In this document: piece by piece, positions 10,227-18,662 of the stretch | Layout of the letters: the number at the start of each line of letters is the position of its first letter | Numbering within the stretch: position 1 is the stretch's first letter | DNA from: JACCTU01 sp963848525 | GTDB taxonomy: Bacteria; Actinomycetota; Thermoleophilia; Gaiellales; Gaiellaceae | Length of the DNA stretch: 64,000 nucleotides | Direction: 5' to 3' | Assembly: GCA_963848525.1 (NCBI GenBank) | Contig: CAWKDZ010000004.1 | Coordinates: 1-64,000 of the forward strand | Position numbers and translations under genes: made by a program | The notes under the pieces: model-generated | The model's database searches: none | What the model was told of the DNA's origin: nothing | The model's input: the letters and a program-made list of their open reading frames with translations, nothing else

Positions 10227-11161
10227 TCGAGGAGCTCGCCTGCCCGCGCGACCAGTCGCCGCTGGAAGCGCGCGGCGAGACGCTCGTCTGCCGGCAGGGC
10301 CACGAGTACCCGTTCGTGGACGGGATCCCGGTCCTCGTCGTCGACGACGAGCTCGAGCCGACGCAGCCGGGGTACTGGTCGAACACCGAGCAGATCGAGC
10401 GCGTGCGCGCGGCCGTGCCGCCGCCGGTCGAGGGCGATGCCGTCGACCCGTACGTCGCCGAGCTGATCCTCGGCACGCACGGCAACCTCTACAAGGACCT
10501 CTCGGCCGGCCTCTCGCGCTACCCGATCCCGGACTTTCCGCTCCCGCGCGGCAACGGCGAGCTGCTGCTCGATATCGGCTGCAACTGGGGCCGCTGGACG
10601 ATCGCGGCGGCGCGGGCCGGCTACCGCCCGATCGGCGTCGACCCGTCGTTCGAGGCGATCGTCGCCGCGCGGCGGATCGCGCGCCAGCTCGGCGTCGACG
10701 CGCGGTACGTGGTCGCCGACGGGCGGCGGCTCCCGTTCGCGGACGAGGCGTTCGACGTCGTCTTCTCGTACGGCGTGCTCCAGCACTTCTCGAAGCAGGA
10801 CGTCGCGACCTCGGTCGACGAGATCCGCCGCGTGCTCAAGCCCGACGCGTACTCCTGGGTGCAGATGCCGAACGCGCTCGGCGCGCTCAACGTCGTGCGG
10901 CTCGCGCAGCGCCGGTTCCGCGAGGGCGACCACTTCGAGGTGCGCTACTGGAAGCCGGCCGAGCTGAAGCGCGTCTTCGGGCGGATCGGCCCGACCGAGC
11001 TCAGCACGGACGGCTTCTTCACGCTCAACCCGCAGAAGCGCGACCTCGACCTGCTCCCGCGGCGCTTCCGCGCGGTCGTGCGCATGTCCGAGACGTTGAA
11101 GCGGATCCACGCGCCGACGACGCTCGCCGACAGCGTCAACGTGCGCTCCGTCCCGCGCTAG
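10223..11161 (+). CDS. Trm112-headed SAM methyltransferase (copy 1)
   Basis: A 312-residue protein with two parts. Residues 1-40 form a Trm112p-like module (L-A-C-P-R-D, then L-V-C-R-Q-G-H-E-Y-P and V-D-G-I-P-V-L-V), keeping two cysteines. The rest is a class I methyltransferase with L-L-D-I-G-C-N-W-G-R-W, an acidic V-D-P-S strand end, and F-D-V-V-F-S-Y-G-V-L-Q-H-F. The tail has L-S-T-D-G-F-F-T-L-N-P-Q, also conserved in the next gene. ATG 10223 overlaps the upstream stop (ATGA). Trm112-like heads commonly occur on bacterial methyltransferases; the substrate is unknown, but glycan or lipid-linked sugar fits the locus. Confidence 0.83.
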   Translation: MIEELACPRDQSPLEARGETLVCRQGHEYPFVDGIPVLVVDDELEPTQPGYWSNTEQIERVRAAVPPPVEGDAVDPYVAELILGTHGNLYKDLSAGLSRYPIPDFPLPRGNGELLLDIGCNWGRWTIAAARAGYRPIGVDPSFEAIVAARRIARQLGVDARYVVADGRRLPFADEAFDVVFSYGVLQHFSKQDVATSVDEIRRVLKPDAYSWVQMPNALGALNVVRLAQRRFREGDHFEVRYWKPAELKRVFGRIGPTELSTDGFFTLNPQKRDLDLLPRRFRAVVRMSETLKRIHAPTTLADSVNVRSVPR

Positions 11162-12073
11162 TGGAGCTCGTCTGCCCGCGCGACCGGAGCGCGCTCTCCG
11201 ACGGCGTCTGCGAGCAGGGGCACGAGTACCCGGTCGTCGACGGGGTTCCGGTGCTGCTCGTCGAGGAGGAGTCGCCGACGCACGCGGCGTGCGGGCTGAT
11301 CGAGGAGCTGCCACCGCCGCCCGCGACCGGCGTCGACCCGTTCGTGCGCGAGGTGATCGGCGCGACGTGCGGGCGGCTGTACGAGCACCTGAGCGCCGAC
11401 CTCCCCGAGTACCCGATCCCCGAGCTGCGCCTGCCGCCGGGCAACGGTCGCAGCTTCCTCGAGGTCGGCTGCAACTGGGGCCGCTGGTGCGTCGCCGCCG
11501 CCCGCCGCGGCTACGTGCCGGTGGGGATCGACCCGTCGCTGAAGGCGATCCAGGCCGCGCGTCGCGTCGCCGAGCAGCTCGGCGTCGACACGGAGTACGT
11601 CGTCGGCGACGCGCGCCGGCTGCCGTTCGCGGACGAGAGCTTCGACGTCGTCTTCTCGTACAGCGTCTTCCAGCACTTCTCGAAGCGCGACGCGCTGGCC
11701 GCGTTCGACGAGCTCGCACGTGTGCTCCGACCCGGCGGCGAGTCGCTCGTGCAGATGGCGAACGTCTACGGCGCGAGGAGCCTCTGGAACCAGCTGCGGG
11801 AGCGTCGCTGGCGCGAGCCGCGGACGCTCTTCGACGTGCGCTACTGGGGGCCGCGGGAGCTGCGCGACGAGCTCGCCGGCCGCATCGGGCCCACCGACCT
11901 GTCGACAGACGGCTTCTTCACGCTCAACCCGCAACCGACCGACCTTGCGCTCCTGCCCGCGACGCTACCGCGCCGTCGTGCGCGCGTCGGAGGCGATGCG
12001 CCGCGTCGCCGACCGCGTGCCGCCGCTGACGTACGCGGCCGACAGCGTCTACGCTCGCTCGCGTCGTGAATAG
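11161..12073 (+). CDS. Trm112-headed SAM methyltransferase (copy 2), one frameshift near 11965
   Basis: Tandem paralogue of the preceding gene. It repeats L-V-C-P-R-D-R-S, C-E-Q-G-H-E-Y-P, V-D-G-V-P-V-L-L, then E-V-G-C-N-W-G-R-W and F-D-V-V-F-S-Y-S-V-F-Q-H-F-S-K, and L-S-T-D-G-F-F-T-L-N-P-Q. GTG 11161 shares a base with the previous stop. An extra C near 11965 truncates the raw frame; removing it gives A-T-Y-R-A-V-V-R-A-S-E and the true stop at 12071-12073. Retention of both copies side by side suggests methylation of two positions or residues. Confidence 0.82.
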
Positions 12074-12713
12074 GGTCGGAGACGTCCTCGGCGGAGCGCT
12101 CGGGCTGCTCGTCGCGTCGCCCGCGCTCGCGCTCGCGGCGCTCGGGATCAAGCTCGAGGACCGCGGCCCGATCCTCTACCGGCAGCGCCGCGTCGGGCTG
12201 CGCGGCGAGGAGTTCGAGCTGCTCAAGCTGCGGACGATGGTCGTCGGCGCGGAGTCGAAGGGAGCGGGGTACGCGGTCGACCGCGGCGACCCGCGGATCA
12301 CCCGCGTCGGCCGTCTCCTCCGGCGGCTCAGCCTGGACGAGTTGCCGCAGCTCTGGAACGTCGTGCGCGGCGAGATGAGCCTCGTCGGCCCGCGTCCGAC
12401 GCTCCGCTACCAGGTCGAGCGCTACACCGAGCGGCAGCGGCGCCGGCTCGACGTCAAGCCCGGGATCACGGGCTGGGCCCAGGTGCACGGGCGCGCCGCG
12501 CTGCCGTGGGAGGAGCGGATCGAGCTCGACGTCTGGTACGTCGAGCACCGCACGCCGCTGCTCGACCTGAAGATCCTCGCGAAGACGCCGCTCGCGCTCT
12601 TCCGCGGCACCTACAAGGGCGAGACTGGCGGTTGGGGCACGAACAGCGCGTTGAACAAGCCGCGCCCGGACTCGAGCGGCTCGAGCGCCCTGCCGACGCG
12701 GAACCCCGAGTAG
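12066..12713 (+). CDS. Short-form initiating sugar-1-phosphate transferase
   Basis: Bacterial sugar transferase (PF02397 type), 215 aa. One N-terminal membrane-associated hairpin helix (L-G-L-L-V-A-S-P-A-L-A-L), then I-L-Y-R-Q-R-R-V-G, L-L-K-L-R-T-M, R-R-L-S-L-D-E-L-P-Q-L-W-N-V, G-E-M-S-L-V-G-P-R-P, and P-G-I-T-G-W-A-Q-V. These are the catalytic-core motifs of enzymes that transfer sugar-1-phosphate to undecaprenyl phosphate to start a repeat unit. GTG 12066 overlaps the previous gene by 8 bases; its last 100 bases overlap the convergent FkbM gene. A second, long-form enzyme is at 46831-48336, implying two starting sugars or two pathways. Confidence 0.88.
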   Translation: MNRVGDVLGGALGLLVASPALALAALGIKLEDRGPILYRQRRVGLRGEEFELLKLRTMVVGAESKGAGYAVDRGDPRITRVGRLLRRLSLDELPQLWNVVRGEMSLVGPRPTLRYQVERYTERQRRRLDVKPGITGWAQVHGRAALPWEERIELDVWYVEHRTPLLDLKILAKTPLALFRGTYKGETGGWGTNSALNKPRPDSSGSSALPTRNPE

Positions 12714-13396
12714 CCGTCGAGCACGCGCGCCAGCTCGCGCGCGCTCTCCTCGCTCACCTCGACGAGCAGCGTCGGCCGGTGCTCCGCGAGCGTGCGGCTC
12801 ATCCCGGCCACCACGCCGAGCTCCCCGCCTTCGACGTCGACCTTGACCACCGTCGGCCGCAGGCCGTGCGCCTCCACCTCCGCATCGACCGTCGTCACGT
12901 CGACGTCGACCGGCTCGCCCTCCGCGAAGCGGCCCGCGTCGAGGCTCGAGAACGACGGGTCCGGCGTGACCGGCACGTGCAGCTGCGCGCGGCCCGGCAC
13001 GGCGGCGGCAGCCTTCGGGACGACGACGACGTTCGCGCACGCGTTCAGCCGCACGTTCCCGACGAGCTGCGCGCGTGCGGCCGGGTTCGGCTCGAACGCG
13101 AGCACGCGGCCGCTCGTCGCGCGCGCGGCCGTGACCGTGTAGAGGCCGACGTGTGCGCCGACGTCCACGAAGTCGCCGCCGCGCAGGTGCTCGCGCACGA
13201 GCTCGAGCTCCCGCCGGTCGTAGAGCCCGAAGAGGAAGTCGCGCTGGAGCGACTCGCGCAGGTCGAGCTCGAGCCGCGCGCCGCCGACGTCGATCACCGC
13301 CGTGCCGGTGGAGCGCACGGGGAGCACGCGGCGCAGCCGTCCCTTGCCGCGGAAGTCGACGCGGCGGAACAGTGGATAGAGCGTCCTCTCGAGCAC
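12611..13396 (-). CDS. FkbM-family SAM methyltransferase
   Basis: A 261-residue FkbM-type methyltransferase. Motif I is F-V-D-V-G-A-H-V-G-L-Y-T, followed by V-L-A-F-E-P-N-P-A-A and later V-V-K-V-D-V-E-G-G-E, the family's signature late motif. Such enzymes O-methylate sugars or polyketide hydroxyls. The start is GTG 13396, one base from the divergent cupin ATG at 13397. Its 3' end runs 103 bases antisense into the initiating transferase gene. Together with the ATP-grasp and sulfotransferase just beyond, it looks part of a decoration cluster. Confidence 0.8.
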   Translation of the reverse strand: MLERTLYPLFRRVDFRGKGRLRRVLPVRSTGTAVIDVGGARLELDLRESLQRDFLFGLYDRRELELVREHLRGGDFVDVGAHVGLYTVTAARATSGRVLAFEPNPAARAQLVGNVRLNACANVVVVPKAAAAVPGRAQLHVPVTPDPSFSSLDAGRFAEGEPVDVDVTTVDAEVEAHGLRPTVVKVDVEGGELGVVAGMSRTLAEHRPTLLVEVSEESARELARVLDGYSGFRVGRALEPLESGRGLFNALFVPQPPVSPL

Positions 13397-13855
13397 ATGC
13401 GCGAAGATAACGGCGTGGGAATCTGGGCCGACGAGTGGGAGTCACGTGGGGAGGAAGCGTGGGAGGGCGGCGGCTGGTCGCGGCGTCTGCCGCGGGGCGA
13501 GAAGCTCGGCGCGAGCCTCTACGAGCTGCCGCCGGGGACGACCGGCGGGCTCTACCACTTCCACCACGGCGCCGAGGAGCTGCTCGTCGTCCTCCGTGGG
13601 CGCCCGACGCTGCGGACACCGGAGGGCGAGCGCTTGCTCGAGGAGGGCGACGTGGTCGCGTTCAGGGTCGGTCCCGAGGGCGCGCACCAGGTGCTGAACC
13701 GCACCGAGCAGCACGTCCGCTACGTGATGGTCAGCGACCGCACCTCGCCCGAGGCGGTCGAGTATCCGGACTCGCGCCAGATCTCGGTGATGGCCCGCAC
13801 CGACTCGCAGCTCGGGCAGCCGCTCTGGGACATGCGCACGCTCGACGAGAGCTAG
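13397..13855 (+). CDS. Cupin-domain protein
   Basis: A single-domain cupin of 152 residues. Cupin motif 1 is G-L-Y-H-F-H-H-G-A-E-E-L-L-V-V-L-R-G, giving two metal histidines and a glutamate, and motif 2 is G-D-V-V-A-F then G-A-H-Q-V-L-N. Start ATG 13397 abuts the divergent FkbM start; GTG 13415 is an alternative that would leave a small gap. Function is not assignable from sequence; small cupins in glycan loci may be isomerases, epimerases or binding proteins. The following ATP-grasp gene begins 11 bases downstream, so the two are probably cotranscribed. Confidence 0.75.
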   Translation: MREDNGVGIWADEWESRGEEAWEGGGWSRRLPRGEKLGASLYELPPGTTGGLYHFHHGAEELLVVLRGRPTLRTPEGERLLEEGDVVAFRVGPEGAHQVLNRTEQHVRYVMVSDRTSPEAVEYPDSRQISVMARTDSQLGQPLWDMRTLDES

Positions 13856-13866
13856 CCTAGGGCGGC

Positions 13867-14856
13867 GTGACCGCCGTCCTCTTCACGTGCGCGGGCCAGC
13901 GCGTCGACATCGTCCAGGCGTTCCGCGCCGCCGGCGCGACGACGATCGCGGCCGACGCGAACCGCCTCGCGCCCGCGCCCTACTACGCGGACGCCTTCGA
14001 GCTCGTCCCACGAGTCGACGACGAGGCGTACGTGCCCGCGTTGCGCGAGCTCGTCGAGCGGCATGACGTCAAGCTGATCGTCCCGCTCACCGACCTCGAC
14101 CAGGTCACGCTCGCCCGCGCGCGCGACCAGCTGCACGCGCTCGTGCTGCTGCCCGACTCGGAGGTCGTCGAGCGCCTGGGCGACAAGTACCTCGCGCACC
14201 ACCTGCTCGAGGAGCGCGGGCTGCCGTCGCCGCCGACGTGGCTCCCGACCGAGGTTCCCGCCGAGCCGCGCTTCCCGGTGCTCGTGAAGGCGCGCCACGG
14301 CTTCGGCTCGCGGCACATCTACCGCTGCGAGAACGCGAGCGAGCTCGAATTCTTCCTCCGCTACACACCGGTCGACTCGTGCGTCCAGCAGGTCTGCCAC
14401 GGCGAGGAGTTCTCGATCGACGTCTTCAGCGACTGGGACGCGCGCTGCCTGAACGCGATCCCGCGCACGATGATCGAGTCGAAGGGCGGCGAGTCGATCA
14501 AGGGCCGGACGATCAAGGACTGGAGCCTGATCGAGTTCGGGCGGCGCGTCGCCGAGACGCTCGGGCTCGTCGGGCCGGCAAACGTGCAGTGCTTCCGCGA
14601 GGCCGACGGCACGCACTACGTGACCGACATCAACCCGCGCTTCGGCGGCGCCTTCCCGCTGCCCACTGCGGCGGGCAGCCGCTACCCGGAGCTCGCGCTC
14701 GCGCTCGCGCGCGGCGAGCGTCCCGAGCCGCGCCTCGGCGAGTTCCGCGAGGGCGTCGTGATGACGCGCTTCTTCGGCGAGCTGACGCTCGTGCCCGACG
14801 ACGACGGGACGCTGCGACCGCAGGAAGGGATCGAGGAGTCGGCCCACCCGTCCTGA
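13867..14856 (+). CDS. ATP-grasp ligase-like protein
   Basis: A 329-residue ATP-grasp protein. The N-terminal pre-ATP-grasp Rossmann domain begins V-L-F-T-C-A-G-Q-R-V and has V-P-L-T-D-L-D; residues about 100-200 give L-G-D-K-Y-L-A-H, F-P-V-L-V-K-A-R-H-G-F-G-S and V-C-H-G-E-E-F-S-I-D-V-F; the Mg-binding end is Y-V-T-D-I-N-P-R-F-G-G. These match carbamoyl-phosphate-synthase-type ATP-grasp enzymes that join a carboxylate and an amine. It could attach an amino acid to a sugar; that is inference. The start is GTG 13867, 11 bases after the cupin stop. Confidence 0.8.
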   Translation: MTAVLFTCAGQRVDIVQAFRAAGATTIAADANRLAPAPYYADAFELVPRVDDEAYVPALRELVERHDVKLIVPLTDLDQVTLARARDQLHALVLLPDSEVVERLGDKYLAHHLLEERGLPSPPTWLPTEVPAEPRFPVLVKARHGFGSRHIYRCENASELEFFLRYTPVDSCVQQVCHGEEFSIDVFSDWDARCLNAIPRTMIESKGGESIKGRTIKDWSLIEFGRRVAETLGLVGPANVQCFREADGTHYVTDINPRFGGAFPLPTAAGSRYPELALALARGERPEPRLGEFREGVVMTRFFGELTLVPDDDGTLRPQEGIEESAHPS

Positions 14857-15780
14857 TCCTCGGCGTCCGGCGCTCGGGGACGACGCTCCTCCGCGTCATG
14901 CTCGACGGGCACTCGCAGCTCGCGATTCCCGACGAGTCGTACTTCCTGCCGCAGATCGCCGACCGGCACCGCGATCCGGTCGACCCCGACGCGTTCGCCG
15001 ACGACCTCGCGCGGCTGCCGACGCTGCGCGAGTGGGAGGTCGACCCGCGCGACGTGCGCGCCCGGCTGCGGCCCGGGATGACCGTCGGCGAGGCGGTCTC
15101 GCAGGTGTACCTCGCCTACGCCGAGCGGCACGGCAAGGCGCGCTGGGGCGACAAGACGCCGATGTACATGCAGCACCTGCCCATGCTCGAGCGGCTGTTC
15201 CCGGACGCGCGGTACGTCCACCTGATCCGCGACGGGCGCGACGCCGCGCTCTCGTTCCTCGCCATGCCGGAGGGCGTCGTCACGCGGACGTGGGCGCACC
15301 CGACCTCGGCGGTCGGCTTCGCCTGCCAGTGGCGCACCGAGGTCGAGGCGGCGCGCGCGCTCGGCCGGCGCGTCGGCTCGCGCTACCTCGAGGTTCGCTA
15401 CGAGCGGCTGGCCGCCGGAGCCGGAGGACACGCTTCGCGAGGTCTGCGCCCACGTCGAGCTGCCGTTCGAGGCGTCGATGCTCGACTACGTCGAACGGGT
15501 CGACGTGTCGTCGAAGCCGCACCAGCAGCGCTTGCTCCAGCGTCCGACCACGAGCGTGCGCGACTGGCGCACGGAGATGCGCCCCGACGACGTGCGCGGC
15601 TTCGAGCAGGTTGCCGGCGACCTCCTCGAGGAGCTGGGCTACGAGCGAACGGCCTCGCCGACGCCCGGCGGCCGCGCGCAGCTACTCGCGTACCGCGCGC
15701 GCATGTGGGCGTGGAGCCGAGCTGCGTGGGCGATGCGGCGCTCGCCGCTCTGGCGGCGCCGCCACCCCGTGCGCGACTAG
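14838..15780 (+). CDS. PAPS-dependent sulfotransferase family protein, one frameshift near 15415
   Basis: Sulfotransferase fold. The 5'-phosphosulfate loop is L-G-V-R-R-S-G-T-T-L-L-R at the very N-terminus; the 3'-phosphate motif is Y-V-H-L-I-R-D-G-R-D-A-A-L-S-F in the middle. G-D-K-T-P-M-Y is another family element. An extra G near 15415 breaks the frame between Y-E-R-L and E-P-E-D-T-L-R-E-V-C; after it the frame runs to TAG 15778-15780. No standard start codon is in frame upstream of the P-loop, so the start (here 14838) is approximate and may hide an indel. It probably sulfates the polysaccharide; PAPS synthesis genes are not in the window. Confidence 0.75.
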
Positions 15781-17114
15781 TTCGTCTTCAGCACGTCGCG
15801 CGTGCGCACGAGGTGCGGGCCCTTCTTGCCGTACTCGGTCGTGCGCTGGCCCCAGTACGCGACCAGGATCCCGTTCAGCGAGAAGAAGTAGTGCCGGTCG
15901 GTCGCGATCCCCGGCGAGTACTTGCCCATCCCGATGCGCCACACCAGCCGGCCGTTGCCGACGCGCGCGGCGTACGTCTTCGTGCCGAGCGTCGAGAAGA
16001 ACACGAGTCGGCCGACGACGAGCGCCGGGCCGAGGATGCGGCTGCCGACGCGACGGCGCCACAGCTCACGGCCCGTCGCCGCGTTGAGCGCGCGCAGGGT
16101 GCCGGTGAAGTCGCCGACGAAGATCTTCCCGAACGCGACCGCAGGCGTCGAGTAACCCCACGCCGGTAGCCGCCGCGTCCAGAGCACGCGCCCGTTGCGC
16201 GCGTTCAGCGCGACGACGCGACCCGAACGAGCGATCGTGAACAGGCGCCGCCCGTCCGTCGACGCGCTCGCGTAGAAGCTCTCGTAGCGCACGAAGTCGC
16301 GCTTGACGTACGTGCTCCAGAGCTTGGCGCCGTTCGAGCGGCGCAGACAGAAGATCGACCCGGCGTACGTCGTGATGCAGACGCGCGGCCCGAACACCGT
16401 CGGGCTCGAGTTGATGCGGCCGCCGGTGTTGTAGGCCCAGCGGATGCGGCCGTTGCGCACGTCGACCGCGAACAGACGGCCGTCCGTCGCTCCGAAGAAG
16501 ACGGTCCCGCGCTCGACGATCGGCGACGACTCGACCTTCCCGCGCACGCGCACCTGCCAGAGCAGCTTGCCCGTGAGCCGGTGGAACGCCGTCACCGTGC
16601 CGGCCTTCGAGCTGACGATCAGCCGCTCGCCGGCGATCGCGGGCGTGGACGGCTTCTCGCCCGGTGTCCAGCGCTTCCACACGATCGCGCCGTTGTGCGC
16701 GTTGATCGCGAACGTCGTCCCGCGGACGGTGTTCACGTACAGAACCCCTTTGCAGTAGCTCGGCGGGTACTCGATGTAGCCGCCGAGGCCACGGATCCAG
16801 AAGTGACGGATGGGCTTGCCGAGCGGGACCTCGGGCAGCGCCTGCCCGCGGCGCCCGTCGCGGCCGAAGGTGGGCCAGCAGAGGCGGTCGCTGTGCGAGT
16901 ACGCGTATCCCTGCGCCGGCTTCGGCTCGGGCTCGGCGGTCGTAACGGTGGAGGGCGCGGTCGTCTCCTGCGGCGGAGTGACGACCGAGACGCCCTCGAG
17001 CTCGGTGTCGAGGTGACCTTCCGCGGTGTCGCTCAGGCGCAGGTACGCCGCTACGGCGGCACCGGCCGCGAGCAGCACGAGCACGCCGAGAGCGATGAGG
17101 AGCTTCCGTTTCAC
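15777..17114 (-). CDS. Membrane-anchored PQQ-type beta-propeller protein
   Basis: A 445-residue protein with an N-terminal signal-anchor helix (residues about 4-24), a Thr/Pro-rich linker, then repeated beta-propeller blades of the PQQ-like type: N-A-H-N-G-A-I-V-W, H-R-L-T-G-K-L-L-W, D-V-R-N-G-R-I-R-W, N-A-R-N-G-R-V-L-W and N-A-A-T-G-R-E-L-W. This is BamB-like architecture; an extracytoplasmic scaffold or binding role is likely, but no enzyme motif is seen. Its stop codon and that of the convergent sulfotransferase share the same palindromic CTAG (15777-15780), so the genes meet with a four-base overlap. Confidence 0.82.
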   Translation of the reverse strand: MKRKLLIALGVLVLLAAGAAVAAYLRLSDTAEGHLDTELEGVSVVTPPQETTAPSTVTTAEPEPKPAQGYAYSHSDRLCWPTFGRDGRRGQALPEVPLGKPIRHFWIRGLGGYIEYPPSYCKGVLYVNTVRGTTFAINAHNGAIVWKRWTPGEKPSTPAIAGERLIVSSKAGTVTAFHRLTGKLLWQVRVRGKVESSPIVERGTVFFGATDGRLFAVDVRNGRIRWAYNTGGRINSSPTVFGPRVCITTYAGSIFCLRRSNGAKLWSTYVKRDFVRYESFYASASTDGRRLFTIARSGRVVALNARNGRVLWTRRLPAWGYSTPAVAFGKIFVGDFTGTLRALNAATGRELWRRRVGSRILGPALVVGRLVFFSTLGTKTYAARVGNGRLVWRIGMGKYSPGIATDRHYFFSLNGILVAYWGQRTTEYGKKGPHLVRTRDVLKTN

Positions 17115-17130
17115 AGGATCCGCCGCTCAG

Positions 17131-18618
17131 TCAGTCTGCCAGCGGCACCGGCGTCGGCCGTGGCTCGGCCCGGGCCGGCTCGACTGCCTGCACGGGCTCC
17201 CTGCGGGCGCTCGGGACCGCCGCCGCGAGCGCGAGCGTGCCCCACACGAGCGGATCCTCGAAGAACCCGGCGTAGACGAGGGAGTGGACGAAGATCGTCG
17301 TGAACACGGCACTCAGGGCGAGCCCGAAGGCGCGCTCGTGCCGGACCGCGGCGAGGAGCGTGAGGGCGGCGGCGGCGAGGAACGCGACGTAGGCGACCAC
17401 GCCGAGGGCTCCGAGCTCGGCTGCGACCGTCGCCGGAGTCGTGTGCGAGGCCGTCCGGCGGGTCTCGGGGTCGAGCCCGAGTCGTTCGTTGGTCGCGAGC
17501 GGTTGTGCGCCGACACCGACGCCGGCGAGGGGATGCTCGCGCGCGAGCGGCAGCGTGATCGAGACGAGCCGGGAGCGCCCGCTCGTCAGTTCGCGCAAAG
17601 AGACCTCGGTCGCGGACCAGGCGACCACGCCGGCGGCGATCAACGCCAGCACGGCACAGGCGGCGGCGACGATGATCCGCGTGCGCCGGTCCGAGAGCAC
17701 GAACGTCACGGCGGCTGTCATCACGAACAGCGTCGCGAAGCTCGACTGCGAATACGAGAAGAACAGCCCTGCGAAGAGCAGGGCGATGAAGGGAAGCGCG
17801 ACGGCGAGGCGCACGCGCTCGAGCCAGAGCGCGGTCAGCAGCACGACGATGGCGATCACGAGGAAACGGCCGTAGAGGCTGGGATCGCGGAAGAGCGACG
17901 TGACGCGGAAGTACGTGCTGTAGGCGTTCGCAACCTCGAGGTCCGGGGCGAAGAAGACCCGCTGCGTCGCCGCCTGCCAGAGACCGATCGCCGCGAAGAC
18001 CGACGCGAGCGAGACGATCGCGACCGCGAGCGCGCGGGGCAGCCAGTCGGCGATCGGGGCGCGCGCGACGATCGCGACCAGCGTCGCGAACGGAAGCAGG
18101 AAGAACAGGAGCTGCACGGTGCCGTTCTCGACGTCGCGCGACCACAGCAGCGAGACGCAGCTGAGCGCGACAAAGGCGGCGGCGGCCAAGGCGAGCGGGC
18201 GCGGGAGGGCGACCGCCTCCTCGCCGCGGAGCAGCCGATAGACGAACGCGAGCCCCGCCGCTGCGAGCACGCAGTAGAGCGGGACGAGCAGGAACGCCTC
18301 CTGGCCACCGAGCTCCACCGGCACGCGGAAGGGCGCCGCGACCGCGAGCGCGACCGGGACGACGAGCGGGAAGCGGACGAAGAGCGCAGCCCCGACCACG
18401 GCGAGAACACCCGCGACCACGAGCGCCGACACGGCGAGCGGCGACCCGAGCCGGCTCAGGTCGTCGCGCGGGACGAGCGCGACCGCGAGCCCTGCGCCGG
18501 CGACCGCCGTCAGCGCGAGGCCGGCGAGCAGGAGCGTCCGGCCCTGCGCGACGAGCGCCAACGCGGCCCCCAGCGCGCCGACGACTGCCGAAGCCTCCGC
18601 GAGGTCGGGGTACGGCAT
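17131..18618 (-). CDS. O-antigen ligase/polymerase-family (Wzy-like) membrane protein
   Basis: A 495-residue protein with a dozen or so hydrophobic helices and the Wzy_C (PF04932) pattern: a long periplasmic loop with H-P-L-A-G-V-G-V-G-A and, later, H-T-T-P-A-T-V-A-A-E-L-G-A-L-G. In this family the loop histidine and arginines act in ligation or polymerisation of undecaprenyl-linked glycans outside the membrane. It is divergent from the Wzz-like gene (44 bases between starts), and the beta-propeller gene begins 16 bases downstream. A second polymerase is at 33168-34448. Confidence 0.8.
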   Translation of the reverse strand: MPYPDLAEASAVVGALGAALALVAQGRTLLLAGLALTAVAGAGLAVALVPRDDLSRLGSPLAVSALVVAGVLAVVGAALFVRFPLVVPVALAVAAPFRVPVELGGQEAFLLVPLYCVLAAAGLAFVYRLLRGEEAVALPRPLALAAAAFVALSCVSLLWSRDVENGTVQLLFFLLPFATLVAIVARAPIADWLPRALAVAIVSLASVFAAIGLWQAATQRVFFAPDLEVANAYSTYFRVTSLFRDPSLYGRFLVIAIVVLLTALWLERVRLAVALPFIALLFAGLFFSYSQSSFATLFVMTAAVTFVLSDRRTRIIVAAACAVLALIAAGVVAWSATEVSLRELTSGRSRLVSITLPLAREHPLAGVGVGAQPLATNERLGLDPETRRTASHTTPATVAAELGALGVVAYVAFLAAAALTLLAAVRHERAFGLALSAVFTTIFVHSLVYAGFFEDPLVWGTLALAAAVPSARREPVQAVEPARAEPRPTPVPLAD

Positions 18619-18662
18619 CGGCGGCCAAGCGTATCCGCGCCGACCGTTAGGGTCAGCGCGCG

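Noticed and set aside
9119..11161. Apparent fusion of a GT2 with a Trm112-methyltransferase
   Set aside because: One extra base near 10045 causes it. With the frame corrected the GT2 ends at 10226 and the methyltransferase starts at ATG 10223.
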